A program made the translations under genes and the position numbers. Shown one piece after another: positions 51,385-60,337 of a stretch of 64,000 bases of DNA. Source of the stretch: Bacteroides sp. MSB163 (GTDB taxonomy: Bacteria > Bacteroidota > Bacteroidia > Bacteroidales > Bacteroidaceae); contig NZ_CP143867.1 in NCBI RefSeq assembly GCF_036416795.1, positions 1,240,001 to 1,304,000 on the forward strand, in the 5' to 3' direction. Each line of letters opens with the position of its first letter. The first letter of the stretch is position 1. The notes under the pieces were generated by a model. The model saw only the letters and a list, made by a program, of their open reading frames with translations, was not told the origin of the DNA and did no database searches.

Positions 51385-53100
51385 TCAACTCTGTTCTTCA
51401 TATTTCCCATCATCATTTCTCTTATATTCTTTTCCATTTTCACCTTTAAGGAGACTTTTGTCTTTAAAGAAACTTACATCCTTCGCCTTTACATCACCAC
51501 CAAAAGGACCGGCACCTTTGATTATCGCATCACAATCTTCCTCCTGAGAGTCATTGTTATTATCAGAAGATTCAGGCAAAGTATTACCCGAACTCTCACT
51601 TACCTTCCGAGGAGCTAATACGAATGCAATGATAGCACAGACAATCATGACAACTATTACCACTGCCATTGATGATATCAGCAATACTATCCCTGCCGCA
51701 AAGAATACCGGATATAGCAACAATATCGCAATCCGATAAATCCCTTTTACAGAAACAGCCAATATAATCATCTGCACAATAAATAATAGACCTACAGCCA
51801 CTACCAATAATGCCATTATAAACCCAAATAGTCCGTCCTGGTACATTAATGAGGGGATAAAGCGTTCTGCAAGAATGTCAAACAGCATATTTCCTGTAAA
51901 CATGTGAATTGCAAGAAGTATTACGGCAATCACAGCAGCAATGGTTGTGGGAGTTTTGCTAAAATAACCAAAGCCCTCATAAAGCCACAATAAAATACTG
52001 AACAAACCAAACAAGAAGCTTCCTGTTACCAGAATAACAGCTCCGTAAAGTTTCAGAACATTCATCAAACCCGGTTCTCCTAAATCCAGTTTTCCTTCGT
52101 TGCAGAATATATTGCAGACAAGAAACAATATTAAAACACTCATTGCCAACAATTCAATGGCAGGCAACCAAAAACGTATTGCTCCCTCAACATCCAGCAC
52201 GTTCAGTAGAATCAAGGAAACCACCAGAAGGATGGCCAAAACAAAAATCCACATACCTACCTTCGCAAACAAAAAAGAATCGTTAGCAGAAAGTTCTTCC
52301 AAAACCGGTGCTCCATTTTTGTTGGGTAAAGGTGCTCCCCCGTCCATTATCAAGGTCCCGTCTTTCCAATTATAATCAAAATAGACTTGCATCGGATTAC
52401 CCTCCGGATTATCGGGAAAAACAGCCATTACGGTTGCCCCCAAAGCATTGGAAGAAACCACCGAAGTAATCAGTTTGTGACTAATGTCCACGTCTGTGTC
52501 ATAAACAATGTACCCGTAACAAGACTGACCGTTCAATGGATACTCATCCGGCGCCTTTATTTCCTGATACAAGCTAAGTTTCACATATTCGCTTGTGCCT
52601 TCATTGTCCATCATTTCCCATTCCCCGACAAACGGTCTAAGACCGGATACGTATTTGAAAACCTCATCTTTACCATAAGTAATCTCGTTTGTTTTCGGGT
52701 TAAAAGTAAGTGTATCTTCATAAAGCTGCAAATCGTGACTCCCTAATGACACCAGTCGATACTTATTATTGCCTATGTAGGAAACCGAATCTATATCATA
52801 ACGATAGATGCGGGATATAGTGGAAAAATTCATAAAACCATAACTTTTCTTCCCGCTCGGCAGTTCTTCCATTTCCGTATCAAAAGTACGTTCCGAGAAA
52901 TCCAACTCCATACAGTAAGTAAGGTTATCCACTCCATACTCCTGCCCCATCGGACTTGGATCCTTTCCCACAAACATCTCCCAACGACCTTTCAGTGAAG
53001 GTTTCTCTTTGCTACACCCCGATATTCCGAGTAATAGAAATACAACGATCCCTAATGAGAGTATCCACTTTCTCCGATTCAAACTTTGAATTGCATTCAT
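51385..53100 (-). CDS. Polytopic membrane protein with two lipocalin-like N-terminal domains
   Basis: After a signal/lipobox (LLLGISGCSKEK) come two similar beta-rich segments, each with a G-x-W-E start (LKGRWEMFVG and FVGEWEMMDNEGT), in the first ~270 residues. About six or seven membrane helices follow to residue ~490, then a charged, Asn/Ser/Glu-rich tail with KGAGPFGGDVKAKDVSF. No known transporter or enzyme motif is seen. The second G-E-W segment is also found in the fragment at 54584-54943. It is 19 bases upstream of the GLUG lipoprotein gene. Function unknown. Confidence 0.6.
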   Translation of the reverse strand: MNAIQSLNRRKWILSLGIVVFLLLGISGCSKEKPSLKGRWEMFVGKDPSPMGQEYGVDNLTYCMELDFSERTFDTEMEELPSGKKSYGFMNFSTISRIYRYDIDSVSYIGNNKYRLVSLGSHDLQLYEDTLTFNPKTNEITYGKDEVFKYVSGLRPFVGEWEMMDNEGTSEYVKLSLYQEIKAPDEYPLNGQSCYGYIVYDTDVDISHKLITSVVSSNALGATVMAVFPDNPEGNPMQVYFDYNWKDGTLIMDGGAPLPNKNGAPVLEELSANDSFLFAKVGMWIFVLAILLVVSLILLNVLDVEGAIRFWLPAIELLAMSVLILFLVCNIFCNEGKLDLGEPGLMNVLKLYGAVILVTGSFLFGLFSILLWLYEGFGYFSKTPTTIAAVIAVILLAIHMFTGNMLFDILAERFIPSLMYQDGLFGFIMALLVVAVGLLFIVQMIILAVSVKGIYRIAILLLYPVFFAAGIVLLISSMAVVIVVMIVCAIIAFVLAPRKVSESSGNTLPESSDNNNDSQEEDCDAIIKGAGPFGGDVKAKDVSFFKDKSLLKGENGKEYKRNDDGKYEEQS

Positions 53101-53194
53101 CCCTTTTATCGTTTAATGATTAATGTACGCAGATCATTTCAAATTCACGCATTGCGCATCCGTATTTTCCCCTTTCTCACGATCTATTCACGCT

Positions 53195-54490
53195 TTATTG
53201 GAGCCTAAACATCAACGGCATAGTGTATTGAACCCTCACGGCTTTGCCTCCCTTCATACCGGGCTTCCAGCGAGGCATAACGCTGACTATCCGCAAAGCT
53301 TCCTGATCAAGAGCAGGACTAACACTACGAGTTACTTTAGCATCACAAATAGAACCGTCGCGTCCGACCACAAACTGCACAACAACCCTTCCCTGTGTCC
53401 CGGACTCCTGCTCCTCCTTCGGGTATTTCATATTACTACTCAGGAAACGCATCAAAGCCACTTGCCCACCGGGGAATGAGGGCATTTCCTCCGCATCATC
53501 ACATATTTTATCAGAATCAACTTCTATCTGTACAGGGACATATTTTATTTCAACCGGTTTGTCCTCCACAATAGCAAGCGTTTCCGGTGGCGGTGGTACC
53601 GACGAATTATCAGAAGAGAAATTCCTAATCCCCAAGTCCTCTATGTTCTGTGGATAAACCTGACTAATGGCTTTTTGCTCCTGATAAGAGCATTTGGAAA
53701 AATCTTTCCCAAACTTTTCATTAGCCAATTCCCCGCGCAGCTCCTTATAGGCTGCACGAATAGCAGCCATCACTGCCTGATGATCAGCTTCGGTAGTCTT
53801 AGCGTCCCTGGACACGGTAACTTTATGATTGGAAGTAACCATTATTTCATCAAAGTAAGGGATACGCTTCTTCTGCTTCTCCGGCAGATTCTCATCATTA
53901 TAAGGATTAGCGACAAATTCCTTCACCTTTTCTGTCAGTTGCCCGAGACTTCCTATATAATCATCCCCAGCCATTACCTGACCAGCCATATTAATCATTA
54001 CCGTCAACACATTACGTTCATCTACTTGATTGGTTACCGCAGGCAACGTAGATGTTTCTTCTCTTTTCAAAGAAGCTTCTTCTTTAGGAATCCTCAACAA
54101 TTCATCATGGATATAAAACCCGTTGAAGCCTGACGGAGTATACCCGGAGAAAGCGGAAACAATCTCAAAACTAAACTTCTGTCCTGCTTTCACCTTAGGA
54201 AAATAATACGCGCCTGCCACTGTCGTCTTATTACCTGTACTTACATAATAAAAATTAATGCTTCTACTTGCCGCAAAGTCGTAATTGGCTGTTCCCAATA
54301 TCCTGAACTTATAGCCTCCGTTTCCACGGCCCGTACAAAGAACTCCCTGCACATCCCAATAATACTTCACCTCTTCCGACACAGTAAAAGGCACTTTCAC
54401 TGGATAACTCTTAGGTGGCCACGAAAGCTTCTGGGCAGAAGCCGTAACTACCAGTAAACTCATTGTAAGTAAAACAAATAACTTTCTCAT
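53195..54490 (-). CDS. Periplasmic TonB C-terminal-domain protein, paralogue 2
   Basis: A signal peptide (LLTMSLLVVTASAQ) and the same N-terminal domain as the gene at 49165-50049 (LSWPPKSYPVKVPFTVSEEV) are followed here by a long middle region with an alpha/beta segment of unknown type (residues ~160-290). A proline-rich linker (NSSVPPPPETLAIVEDKPVE) and a TonB-C domain complete it (MPSFPGGQVALMRFLSSNMK, GRVVVQFVVGRDGSICDAKV, MPRWKPGMKGGKAVRVQY). It has 431 residues and no membrane anchor apart from the signal. High identity limited to the N-terminal domain points to gene conversion or domain shuffling. Confidence 0.78.
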   Translation of the reverse strand: MRKLFVLLTMSLLVVTASAQKLSWPPKSYPVKVPFTVSEEVKYYWDVQGVLCTGRGNGGYKFRILGTANYDFAASRSINFYYVSTGNKTTVAGAYYFPKVKAGQKFSFEIVSAFSGYTPSGFNGFYIHDELLRIPKEEASLKREETSTLPAVTNQVDERNVLTVMINMAGQVMAGDDYIGSLGQLTEKVKEFVANPYNDENLPEKQKKRIPYFDEIMVTSNHKVTVSRDAKTTEADHQAVMAAIRAAYKELRGELANEKFGKDFSKCSYQEQKAISQVYPQNIEDLGIRNFSSDNSSVPPPPETLAIVEDKPVEIKYVPVQIEVDSDKICDDAEEMPSFPGGQVALMRFLSSNMKYPKEEQESGTQGRVVVQFVVGRDGSICDAKVTRSVSPALDQEALRIVSVMPRWKPGMKGGKAVRVQYTMPLMFRLQ

Positions 54491-54583
54491 GATCCTATCT
54501 CTTTGGTACTTCTGTTACATAATAAGATTCCCGACTTTCATACAGTCTATCTTAATTAAGATTTTTCATCTCATCTTCTTCTA

Positions 54584-54943
54584 CTATCGTAAGTTATTCC
54601 CCTCCTGATTCAAACTCAGCACATAAGTTCCCTGTTGATCTATATCTACTGAGAGGCTCCGGTTCGAAGAATCATACACCAGCGTTATCTTTTGCCGATT
54701 ACCATGTTTCGCCTGTACTACCGCCTTCCTACCTTCCAACGAAAGAATAGAATCGATCTCATATTCATGCCAGTCATCATTCACCCACGAAGTTATCTTA
54801 CCATAATCATCATCAATATCCCGATTATATAAACTCAAGGAACAATTTACCTCCGTCCCGTCCTCCTTTTCATATTTCCACTCACCTACAAATGGGTGGT
54901 CAGCATCAGTAGAAGGCAGTATTTTGTAGTTTGTATAATTAAG
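54584..54943 (-). pseudogene. 3' continuation of the upstream membrane-protein gene after an in-frame TAA
   Basis: No ATG opens this frame. It continues in the same frame from the stop (54944-54946) of the 412-residue gene: LNYTNYKILPSTDADHPFVG, EWKYEKEDGTEVNCSLSLYN, ending SLNQEGNNLR. The segment FVGEW...SLSLYN resembles FVGEW...KLSLYQ of the 51385-53100 protein, so it is a lipocalin-like domain. The most likely reading is one original gene of about 530 codons cut by a nonsense mutation. Confidence 0.65.
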
Positions 54944-56182
54944 TTAAACATTAAATTTCCTCTTTCCATTACTCCAATCTCCTGAGAAAAAAGAGTCACC
55001 ATTATACTCCCCGTCAAACAATTTAAACGTACCTGTTTTCTTGCCGTTAACAGTTTCATCAATGATATAATCCACACCTATCTGCTTTCCCGTCAGCTGT
55101 ATCGGGTTATTGATATGCTTATAAGAATAACTGCCATAAAGCGAATCTCCAATTTGCGTCAATGCCATTTGTACTTCCTTACCAGCTACCTGTCCGCTTA
55201 AAGTCATTTCCTTAATAGCTGGAATATCAACAGGCCTATCCTCCCCTCTTCTTCCTATAATATAAACCAAAGCTATAACTACCACTAATATAACCAGCCC
55301 TATCATGTAATAAAAAGAAGTTTTCCGCCTAACCGGAACTTCCGTTTTTTGTTTCTCTTCACTAACAGGCACGACCACAGTAGCCGGAATCATTTCTGAA
55401 GGCAGCAAGATCTCTGTACCGCCTTCCGGTTCCCCATCTGTAGCAGTCACGGTTAGTACAGCTTCCTGTTGACCGCGGTTGGCACGACTTCTTAACTTCC
55501 GATTCCACTCCTTACGATAAGTATACAGCAACCAGAACTCGAAAACCAAAATTAGAATGGAAATTATTATAGAAATAACTATAGTCAATTTCTCGCTCGT
55601 ACCGACGCCTGAAATTATCACAGCTATTACTGCATACAATGAATAGACAATGGCCGGACGAATTAAAGGCAAATAGACTCCCCAGAACAGTGTTTGCAAA
55701 GGATACCATTTATAATACCCACAGAAAGTGCCAAGGGTATAAACGAAAAAACCTATGCCAAGGCAAGGCAGAATAAGAGGACCGAAGCCCATCTGATATT
55801 TGACACTATAGAAAATCAGATCCACTGGTGCTTGACCTGCAACAGTGGATGCTGCCCAACATAATCCTATCCCCATTGCGAGAGCAAACAAACCATTATA
55901 CAAATCTAACACAACCAGCACATAATGGTAAAAAAGCCTGGAAAAAACGAATTTCAACACCCCTATCACTAAAGTCAGCACAGGCAAGACATTCAAAATC
56001 AGCGAAACAGCATTATCGCTATGTTCCTCCAAAAAACCCGCCAATGTCTTTGTCTCAGCAACTTGTCTGTTCACCACCACCTCCACAAAAGGAGCACAAA
56101 AAATCATGGCGTAAAATAAAACTGATAAAATGATATCATAAATACCATTTTCCCTATGTTTTTCATTCGAATACATATCCAT
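54944..56182 (-). CDS. Seven-helix membrane protein, truncated by an in-frame stop
   Basis: About six N-terminal membrane helices (IILSVLFYAMIFCAPFVEVV to IVISIIISILILVFEFWLLY) are followed by a charged cytoplasmic stretch, a seventh helix (MIGLVILVVVIALVYIIG) and a beta-rich external domain (MTLSGQVAGKEVQMALTQIG, YNGDSFFSGDWSNGKRK). The frame stops at TAA (54944-54946), but the next 119 codons in the same frame still look coding (54584-54943). It lies 20 bases downstream of the LuxR-type response regulator gene and may be co-transcribed with it. No family recognised. Confidence 0.6.
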   Translation of the reverse strand: MDMYSNEKHRENGIYDIILSVLFYAMIFCAPFVEVVVNRQVAETKTLAGFLEEHSDNAVSLILNVLPVLTLVIGVLKFVFSRLFYHYVLVVLDLYNGLFALAMGIGLCWAASTVAGQAPVDLIFYSVKYQMGFGPLILPCLGIGFFVYTLGTFCGYYKWYPLQTLFWGVYLPLIRPAIVYSLYAVIAVIISGVGTSEKLTIVISIIISILILVFEFWLLYTYRKEWNRKLRSRANRGQQEAVLTVTATDGEPEGGTEILLPSEMIPATVVVPVSEEKQKTEVPVRRKTSFYYMIGLVILVVVIALVYIIGRRGEDRPVDIPAIKEMTLSGQVAGKEVQMALTQIGDSLYGSYSYKHINNPIQLTGKQIGVDYIIDETVNGKKTGTFKLFDGEYNGDSFFSGDWSNGKRKFNV

Positions 56183-56202
56183 ACCAATTAGTTATTACTC
56201 GC

Positions 56203-56850
56203 CTATATTTCCAACCAACCGCCCTTAATAGCCTTTATCAACATATCAGACGCATTCTTGGCTTCCAGCTTAAGCATGATCTGCTTACGGTGGAACTCCA
56301 CTGTATTGACTGATATATACAGCGTTTCTGCTATCTCATTGCTCTTCAGACCTTCGGATATGCATTTCAGCACCTCCAGTTCGCGTTTGCTGAGAACCTG
56401 TGGCATTTCAGGAGGAAGCTTCTTCCGGGATTTCTGGAAGTGTGGACAGTAGTATTTACGACCTGCCAAAACCGATTGAATCGCCTCTTGCAGGTTCTCC
56501 GGATCAGACTGTTTAAGAATCACTGCATCTACATCCGCCTTTACCATCCGACGGACCACCCACACCTCACTATGCATCGTCTCAATAATAATACGCATGC
56601 TCGGATAGAGCAAACGTATCTGTTCTATCAGCTCAAAACCCGACATGTCCGGCAATTCTATGTCGACCATGCAAATACTGATATCGTGGGATTTAAGAAG
56701 TTCCAAAGCTTTCGCAGCACTGTCAGCCGCATATATCTCACCTATTTCCGGACAGACTTCAAGAATGTTACGGATGCCCGCCAATACAATAGGGTGATCA
56801 TCTATAAGAAGAAGATGGTATTTCGATGTATCCGATGGAAGTTGCACCAT
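56203..56850 (-). CDS. NarL/FixJ-type response regulator
   Basis: The receiver domain (LLLIDDHPIVLAGI) has its phospho-acceptor Asp in MVDIELPDMSG, and a Lys in AVILKQSDPENL. The LuxR-type HTH is LSKRELEVLKCISEGLKSNE followed by LYISVNTVEFHRKQI. The usual partner is a HisKA_3 kinase, and one lies 183 bases upstream on the same strand (57034-58986), so they form a two-component pair. Its likely nearest target is the envelope gene 20 bases downstream. Confidence 0.9.
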   Translation of the reverse strand: MVQLPSDTSKYHLLLIDDHPIVLAGIRNILEVCPEIGEIYAADSAAKALELLKSHDISICMVDIELPDMSGFELIEQIRLLYPSMRIIIETMHSEVWVVRRMVKADVDAVILKQSDPENLQEAIQSVLAGRKYYCPHFQKSRKKLPPEMPQVLSKRELEVLKCISEGLKSNEIAETLYISVNTVEFHRKQIMLKLEAKNASDMLIKAIKGGWLEI

Positions 56851-57033
56851 ATTTCTTTTATTTATATGCTTGTGGTCAGATATTAGTCCTCCCTGTTATC
56901 ATGTTTACTATTTTGTGCAAAGGAAGGGTATTTTTAGTTTAAATCTACTATTGTTTTCCGTAGTTTTTCAACAGACAGCATGTAAATGCAATGGTATACT
57001 TTCCATACATGAAAGCTATTATGGAATAAATCT

Positions 57034-58986
57034 TTATTTAATAGGAGCCGTAACCGTAACGCACACACCGGTCTCATCAGCAGTCACATGGAGCGTACCA
57101 TTCATACATCTGACCCTATCTTCCATCGTGCGCATCCCGATGCCCTTGGAAGAAGAGCGCTTCATTACTCCATTACTGAATATCTCCAACCGCACATGCG
57201 CCCCATCCATCAACAGTGAAATGGAGATCTGTGTGCCGGAAGAATATTTGAGAATATTATTCATGCTTTCCTGCACAATACGATACAATTCATAGGCCAC
57301 ATTGTAGGACACCAGACTCCAATCGGACGTAGAGGCATCGAATGAAAGATGCATGGATGAAGGAATATTCAGATGATCGATATAGTCTGTTATAATTTCA
57401 TCAATAGTGGCATCAAAAAATACGGGAGGCATCAGCTCGTGCGAGATACTACGGATATTCGCACGGCTCCGTCCCAGTTTGTCCAGCAACTCACATTTAT
57501 CCTCTTCTCTATTAAATCCCGATTTAAGTTCCATTTCCAGTCCCAGAAGTTCATTGCAAACCCCATCGTGCAGCTCGCGTGCCAGACGGGCACGTTCGCT
57601 CTCCATTCCGTCAATATATTTACGGCTGAGTTGTAACTTGCGTTTATACAAGAGGACGATCAAGAGGATAATCATAAAGCTGATAAAAGCTATAAACCAA
57701 ATTGTGAGCCGAAGGCTGCGAAGTTCTTCCTGCTGTTGTAATTCTTTCAGACGCTTAATTTCAAGTTCTTTCTTCTGAGTATCATAGCGCACTTGCAGCT
57801 CGCTCATTTGCTTCTCCACCTCCTGCGCAGCCAGAGAATCACGCAATTCGAGAGCTTGCTCCATATATCTGTAGGCCTCATCGGGCTGTTGCAGGTTATG
57901 ATAGCATTCGGCCATACGGCTGTACCACACGTAGGGGGCGGTAGGCGAATTCGTGCTTATCAGTCCCGTCAACTTTCGATAAAAATCCAAGCTTTCCCGA
58001 TATTTCTTTTCCTTTAGTAAAAGCTGGGCTTTTGTCTCATAAATACCGATAGCTTCATGGCTCGTTTCCGGTAATTCATCCAGAAAGCGGTCACATACAT
58101 TCAGATAGTAACGCACCGAATCATCTTGTGCAGTAGCCTGAAAAGCGGGTAACAGCGCTGACAATACTTTTAACCGAAAACGCGGTGATTGTTGCTGGGA
58201 AGCTATTCCATAGGCCTTGCGCAGATAATTGATCGCTTGATCGTATTCTCCTGTCTTTACCAACAAGGAACCGTAGATGTAATAAGCCTGCAACCAGTCC
58301 AAAGCATCTTCCTCTTTCAGTGCATACGTAATGGCTTCCTGTGCATGCTCCCTCGCGTTTTCCAGTTGTTTGAAAGAGATATACATCACGGCAATATTGG
58401 CATGCAAATTGGATACAGCACTATAATCCTTGCTTTTCATGGCTGCCTCAAGCCCCTTGCCGTAATAGTAAAGAGCAGAGTCCGGGAGGTTTATTCTGCG
58501 GTAGGCGACGCCCAGCGAACTGCAATTGGTCAGATAAGCCTCGCTATCACAGGATTTAGAGGTGGCATCCAAAGCTGTCAGATAGTGTGATGTTGCTTCC
58601 CGGATATCCCCCTCAATCATATAACAACTTGCCAAATCGGTAAGTAACCTTCCACGAATACTGTCAAGCGCTGTATTCCCTTCACAATATTTCAGTCCTT
58701 CCAGTAAATAAGGTCTTGCCGAATCGGTCTGAGCTATTCCATTGTAGGATTGCCCCAATGACAAACAGGTGATAGCTACCTTTTCATTTTCTCCACTCCC
58801 GCGATATAACTCTAAGGCTTTTGCCAGTTTATAGGTGCAACTGTCTATTTCTTCATTTTCATAATGTACACAAGCTTCCTCGTAAAGACTATCGGCTTCA
58901 CTGTTCATTTGCATATCCAAGGTAGCGAGTTTCGTACACCCCGCCAGAACAAACATCAATAAAAGTAGTAATTTCATCTTCATCAC
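57034..58986 (-). CDS. TPR-containing NarX-type sensor histidine kinase
   Basis: A lipobox-like signal (LLLMFVLAGC) precedes many TPRs (residues about 30-400). A coiled coil and one membrane helix follow (LTIWFIAFISFMIILLIVLLY is the helix region). A HisKA_3 dimerisation domain has the phospho-His in RLARELHDGVCNE. A GHKL ATPase domain follows (ELYRIVQESMNNILKYS, KGIGMRTMEDRV). The 650-residue design is common in Bacteroidetes, with TPRs sensing outside the membrane. It pairs with the response regulator downstream. A TAACTTTG box (59067-59074, minus) lies upstream. Confidence 0.88.
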   Translation of the reverse strand: MMKMKLLLLLMFVLAGCTKLATLDMQMNSEADSLYEEACVHYENEEIDSCTYKLAKALELYRGSGENEKVAITCLSLGQSYNGIAQTDSARPYLLEGLKYCEGNTALDSIRGRLLTDLASCYMIEGDIREATSHYLTALDATSKSCDSEAYLTNCSSLGVAYRRINLPDSALYYYGKGLEAAMKSKDYSAVSNLHANIAVMYISFKQLENAREHAQEAITYALKEEDALDWLQAYYIYGSLLVKTGEYDQAINYLRKAYGIASQQQSPRFRLKVLSALLPAFQATAQDDSVRYYLNVCDRFLDELPETSHEAIGIYETKAQLLLKEKKYRESLDFYRKLTGLISTNSPTAPYVWYSRMAECYHNLQQPDEAYRYMEQALELRDSLAAQEVEKQMSELQVRYDTQKKELEIKRLKELQQQEELRSLRLTIWFIAFISFMIILLIVLLYKRKLQLSRKYIDGMESERARLARELHDGVCNELLGLEMELKSGFNREEDKCELLDKLGRSRANIRSISHELMPPVFFDATIDEIITDYIDHLNIPSSMHLSFDASTSDWSLVSYNVAYELYRIVQESMNNILKYSSGTQISISLLMDGAHVRLEIFSNGVMKRSSSKGIGMRTMEDRVRCMNGTLHVTADETGVCVTVTAPIK

Positions 58987-59066
58987 AATTTACCATACAC
59001 TATAAACTCCCATTCAACATGATGATGCCATATGGAATTTCATCTTCCAGTCAGCTGAAATTGTGA

Positions 59067-59074
59067 CAAAGTTA
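59067..59074 (-). promoter_or_regulatory. -7 box TAACTTTG for the TPR kinase gene
   Basis: Plus-strand CAAAGTTA, 80 bases upstream of the kinase start. Confidence 0.5.
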
Positions 59075-59224
59075 AGAGTCTTCATTTAAAATGAAAATTA
59101 TTCGGCATGTTTTTATCCGGTATTTTTACCACATATCATTTATTTTCAAACTTACTAATCACTATTTTAGATTTATCCTTTACCTGTTGGCAGAATTGAT
59201 TTATTTCTGTGTAGAAATGAATTA

Positions 59225-59318
59225 TTCACCACAGAGGACACAGAGAGCACAGAGGTTATAATTATCTATGAATTAGAAGCCTAAAAAACTCTGTTAACTC
59301 TGTGTCCTCTGTGGTGAA
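59225..59318. repeat. 21-bp perfect inverted repeat with 52-base centre
   Basis: TTCACCACAGAGGACACAGAG (59225-59245) and its exact reverse complement (59298-59318) face each other. The centre carries further CAGAGG and CTCTGT half-copies. A related string (CTCTGTGAAACTCTGTG) occurs near 18404, so it is a dispersed intergenic repeat. It could act as a bidirectional terminator. Confidence 0.8.
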
Positions 59319-59408
59319 AAGATTCATAACCGTATAGAAAGGAGCAAGTAGGAGTTTCATATACGTTGTAACTTTCTGTATGACAACACACTTGATGTCC
59401 CACCATGA

Positions 59409-59518
59409 TCAGTCGCAGTGGAACACTAGTTCAATCGTAATGAGAAGTACCTTCAGTCCTAATGGGAAACACCCTCAGTCGTAGTGGGAAATACCCTCAG
59501 TCCTAGTGGGAAGACGAC
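59409..59518. repeat. Five 22-bp imperfect tandem repeats
   Basis: Units begin at 59409, 59431, 59453, 59475 and 59497, exactly 22 bp apart, with consensus TCAGTCSTAGTGGGAAATACCC (S = C or G). The first two are more diverged. A 22-bp period is not a multiple of three and no gene overlaps. The region is just downstream of the alkD stop. Its purpose is unknown; protein-binding array or decaying satellite are options. Confidence 0.85.
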
Positions 59519-59588
59519 ACACAGATTGCTTATCTGGGCTTTTACAGCGGAAATGACGAAAGTGTAGCCAACAGCGTATGTCTACTGC

Positions 59589-60290
59589 TTACCGCTTCAT
59601 AAATTCCCTCCGTTCTTCTTCCGGAAATTTCTCTATCGCATAGCGCAACATCGTACGTGGCATCACTTTACAATGCTTTTCAAGGAACTGCACCAGCAAG
59701 TCTTTGTTCCGTTTCCCCATTTCCCGCAACATCCATCCCGCGGCCTTCTGCATCAGGTCATGACGAGTGTAAAGGAGATACTCGGAGAGGGCTAAAATAT
59801 CGATGAAATCGTCGTTTTTAATCAATGTATAAGTAGAGACCACTGCTATGCGCTGGTCCCAAAGCAATTCATTACTGACCAAGCGATAAAGAACATCACG
59901 GGGTTTATCCTTCAGATATTCGCCCACAATACCCGGAGCAGACAAGTCTACCAGATCCCAGTTATTGATACGGGCAGTCTGCGACAAATAGAAATCGAAT
60001 ATCTCTTTTTTGCCCTTTTCATCGCATTTCTTAAAGCGCTCCACCAGCATCAGTAAGGCACACAGGCGACACTCGTGCCATTCACTTTGCAACAATTCTG
60101 CCATTACCTCAAACGGCACATCCTTATGCCGCTTCGCTACCATACGGGTGTTGGGAACGACAATACCGAGAAACTTGTCACCTTCTCCGTATTGTCCTTT
60201 CCCAGTTTTAAAGAAATTGGGAAGATACTCCCGTTTCACCGCGTCAATGTACTGTTCCAGTTCCTGCTGTATTTCCTTTGTTTTCTGCAT
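59589..60290 (-). CDS. AlkD-like DNA alkylation repair protein (HEAT-like repeats)
   Basis: The 233-residue all-helical protein matches the DNA alkylation repair family. GDKFLGIVVPNTRMVAKRHK at the start, INNWDLVDLSAPGIVGEYL with the W-D pair, and DLMQKAAGWMLREMGKRN near the end are characteristic. AlkD excises 3-methyl- and 7-methyl-purines without base flipping. A TATTTTTG box (60311-60318, minus) lies just upstream. It stands alone between a repeat-rich spacer and a kinase gene. Confidence 0.9.
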   Translation of the reverse strand: MQKTKEIQQELEQYIDAVKREYLPNFFKTGKGQYGEGDKFLGIVVPNTRMVAKRHKDVPFEVMAELLQSEWHECRLCALLMLVERFKKCDEKGKKEIFDFYLSQTARINNWDLVDLSAPGIVGEYLKDKPRDVLYRLVSNELLWDQRIAVVSTYTLIKNDDFIDILALSEYLLYTRHDLMQKAAGWMLREMGKRNKDLLVQFLEKHCKVMPRTMLRYAIEKFPEEERREFMKR

Positions 60291-60310
60291 AATATGAACT
60301 TAATTGCATA

Positions 60311-60318
60311 CAAAAATA
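60311..60318 (-). promoter_or_regulatory. -7 box TATTTTTG for the AlkD-like gene
   Basis: Plus-strand CAAAAATA, 20 bases upstream of the start codon; fits TAnnTTTG but lies in AT-rich sequence. Confidence 0.4.
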
Positions 60319-60337
60319 TCATTTCAATTTTTATTCT

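Noticed and set aside
50050..51443. Longer start for the GLUG lipoprotein (51443)
   Set aside because: It would overlap the upstream gene and hide the lipobox that follows the ATG at 51365.
703..56182. Stop-codon reassignment (TAA read as sense)
   Set aside because: TAA ends many intact genes in the window at family-typical lengths, so the two internal TAAs are local lesions.
59409..59518. CRISPR or coding repeat
   Set aside because: Units are head to tail without spacers, and the 22-bp period shifts frame each unit.
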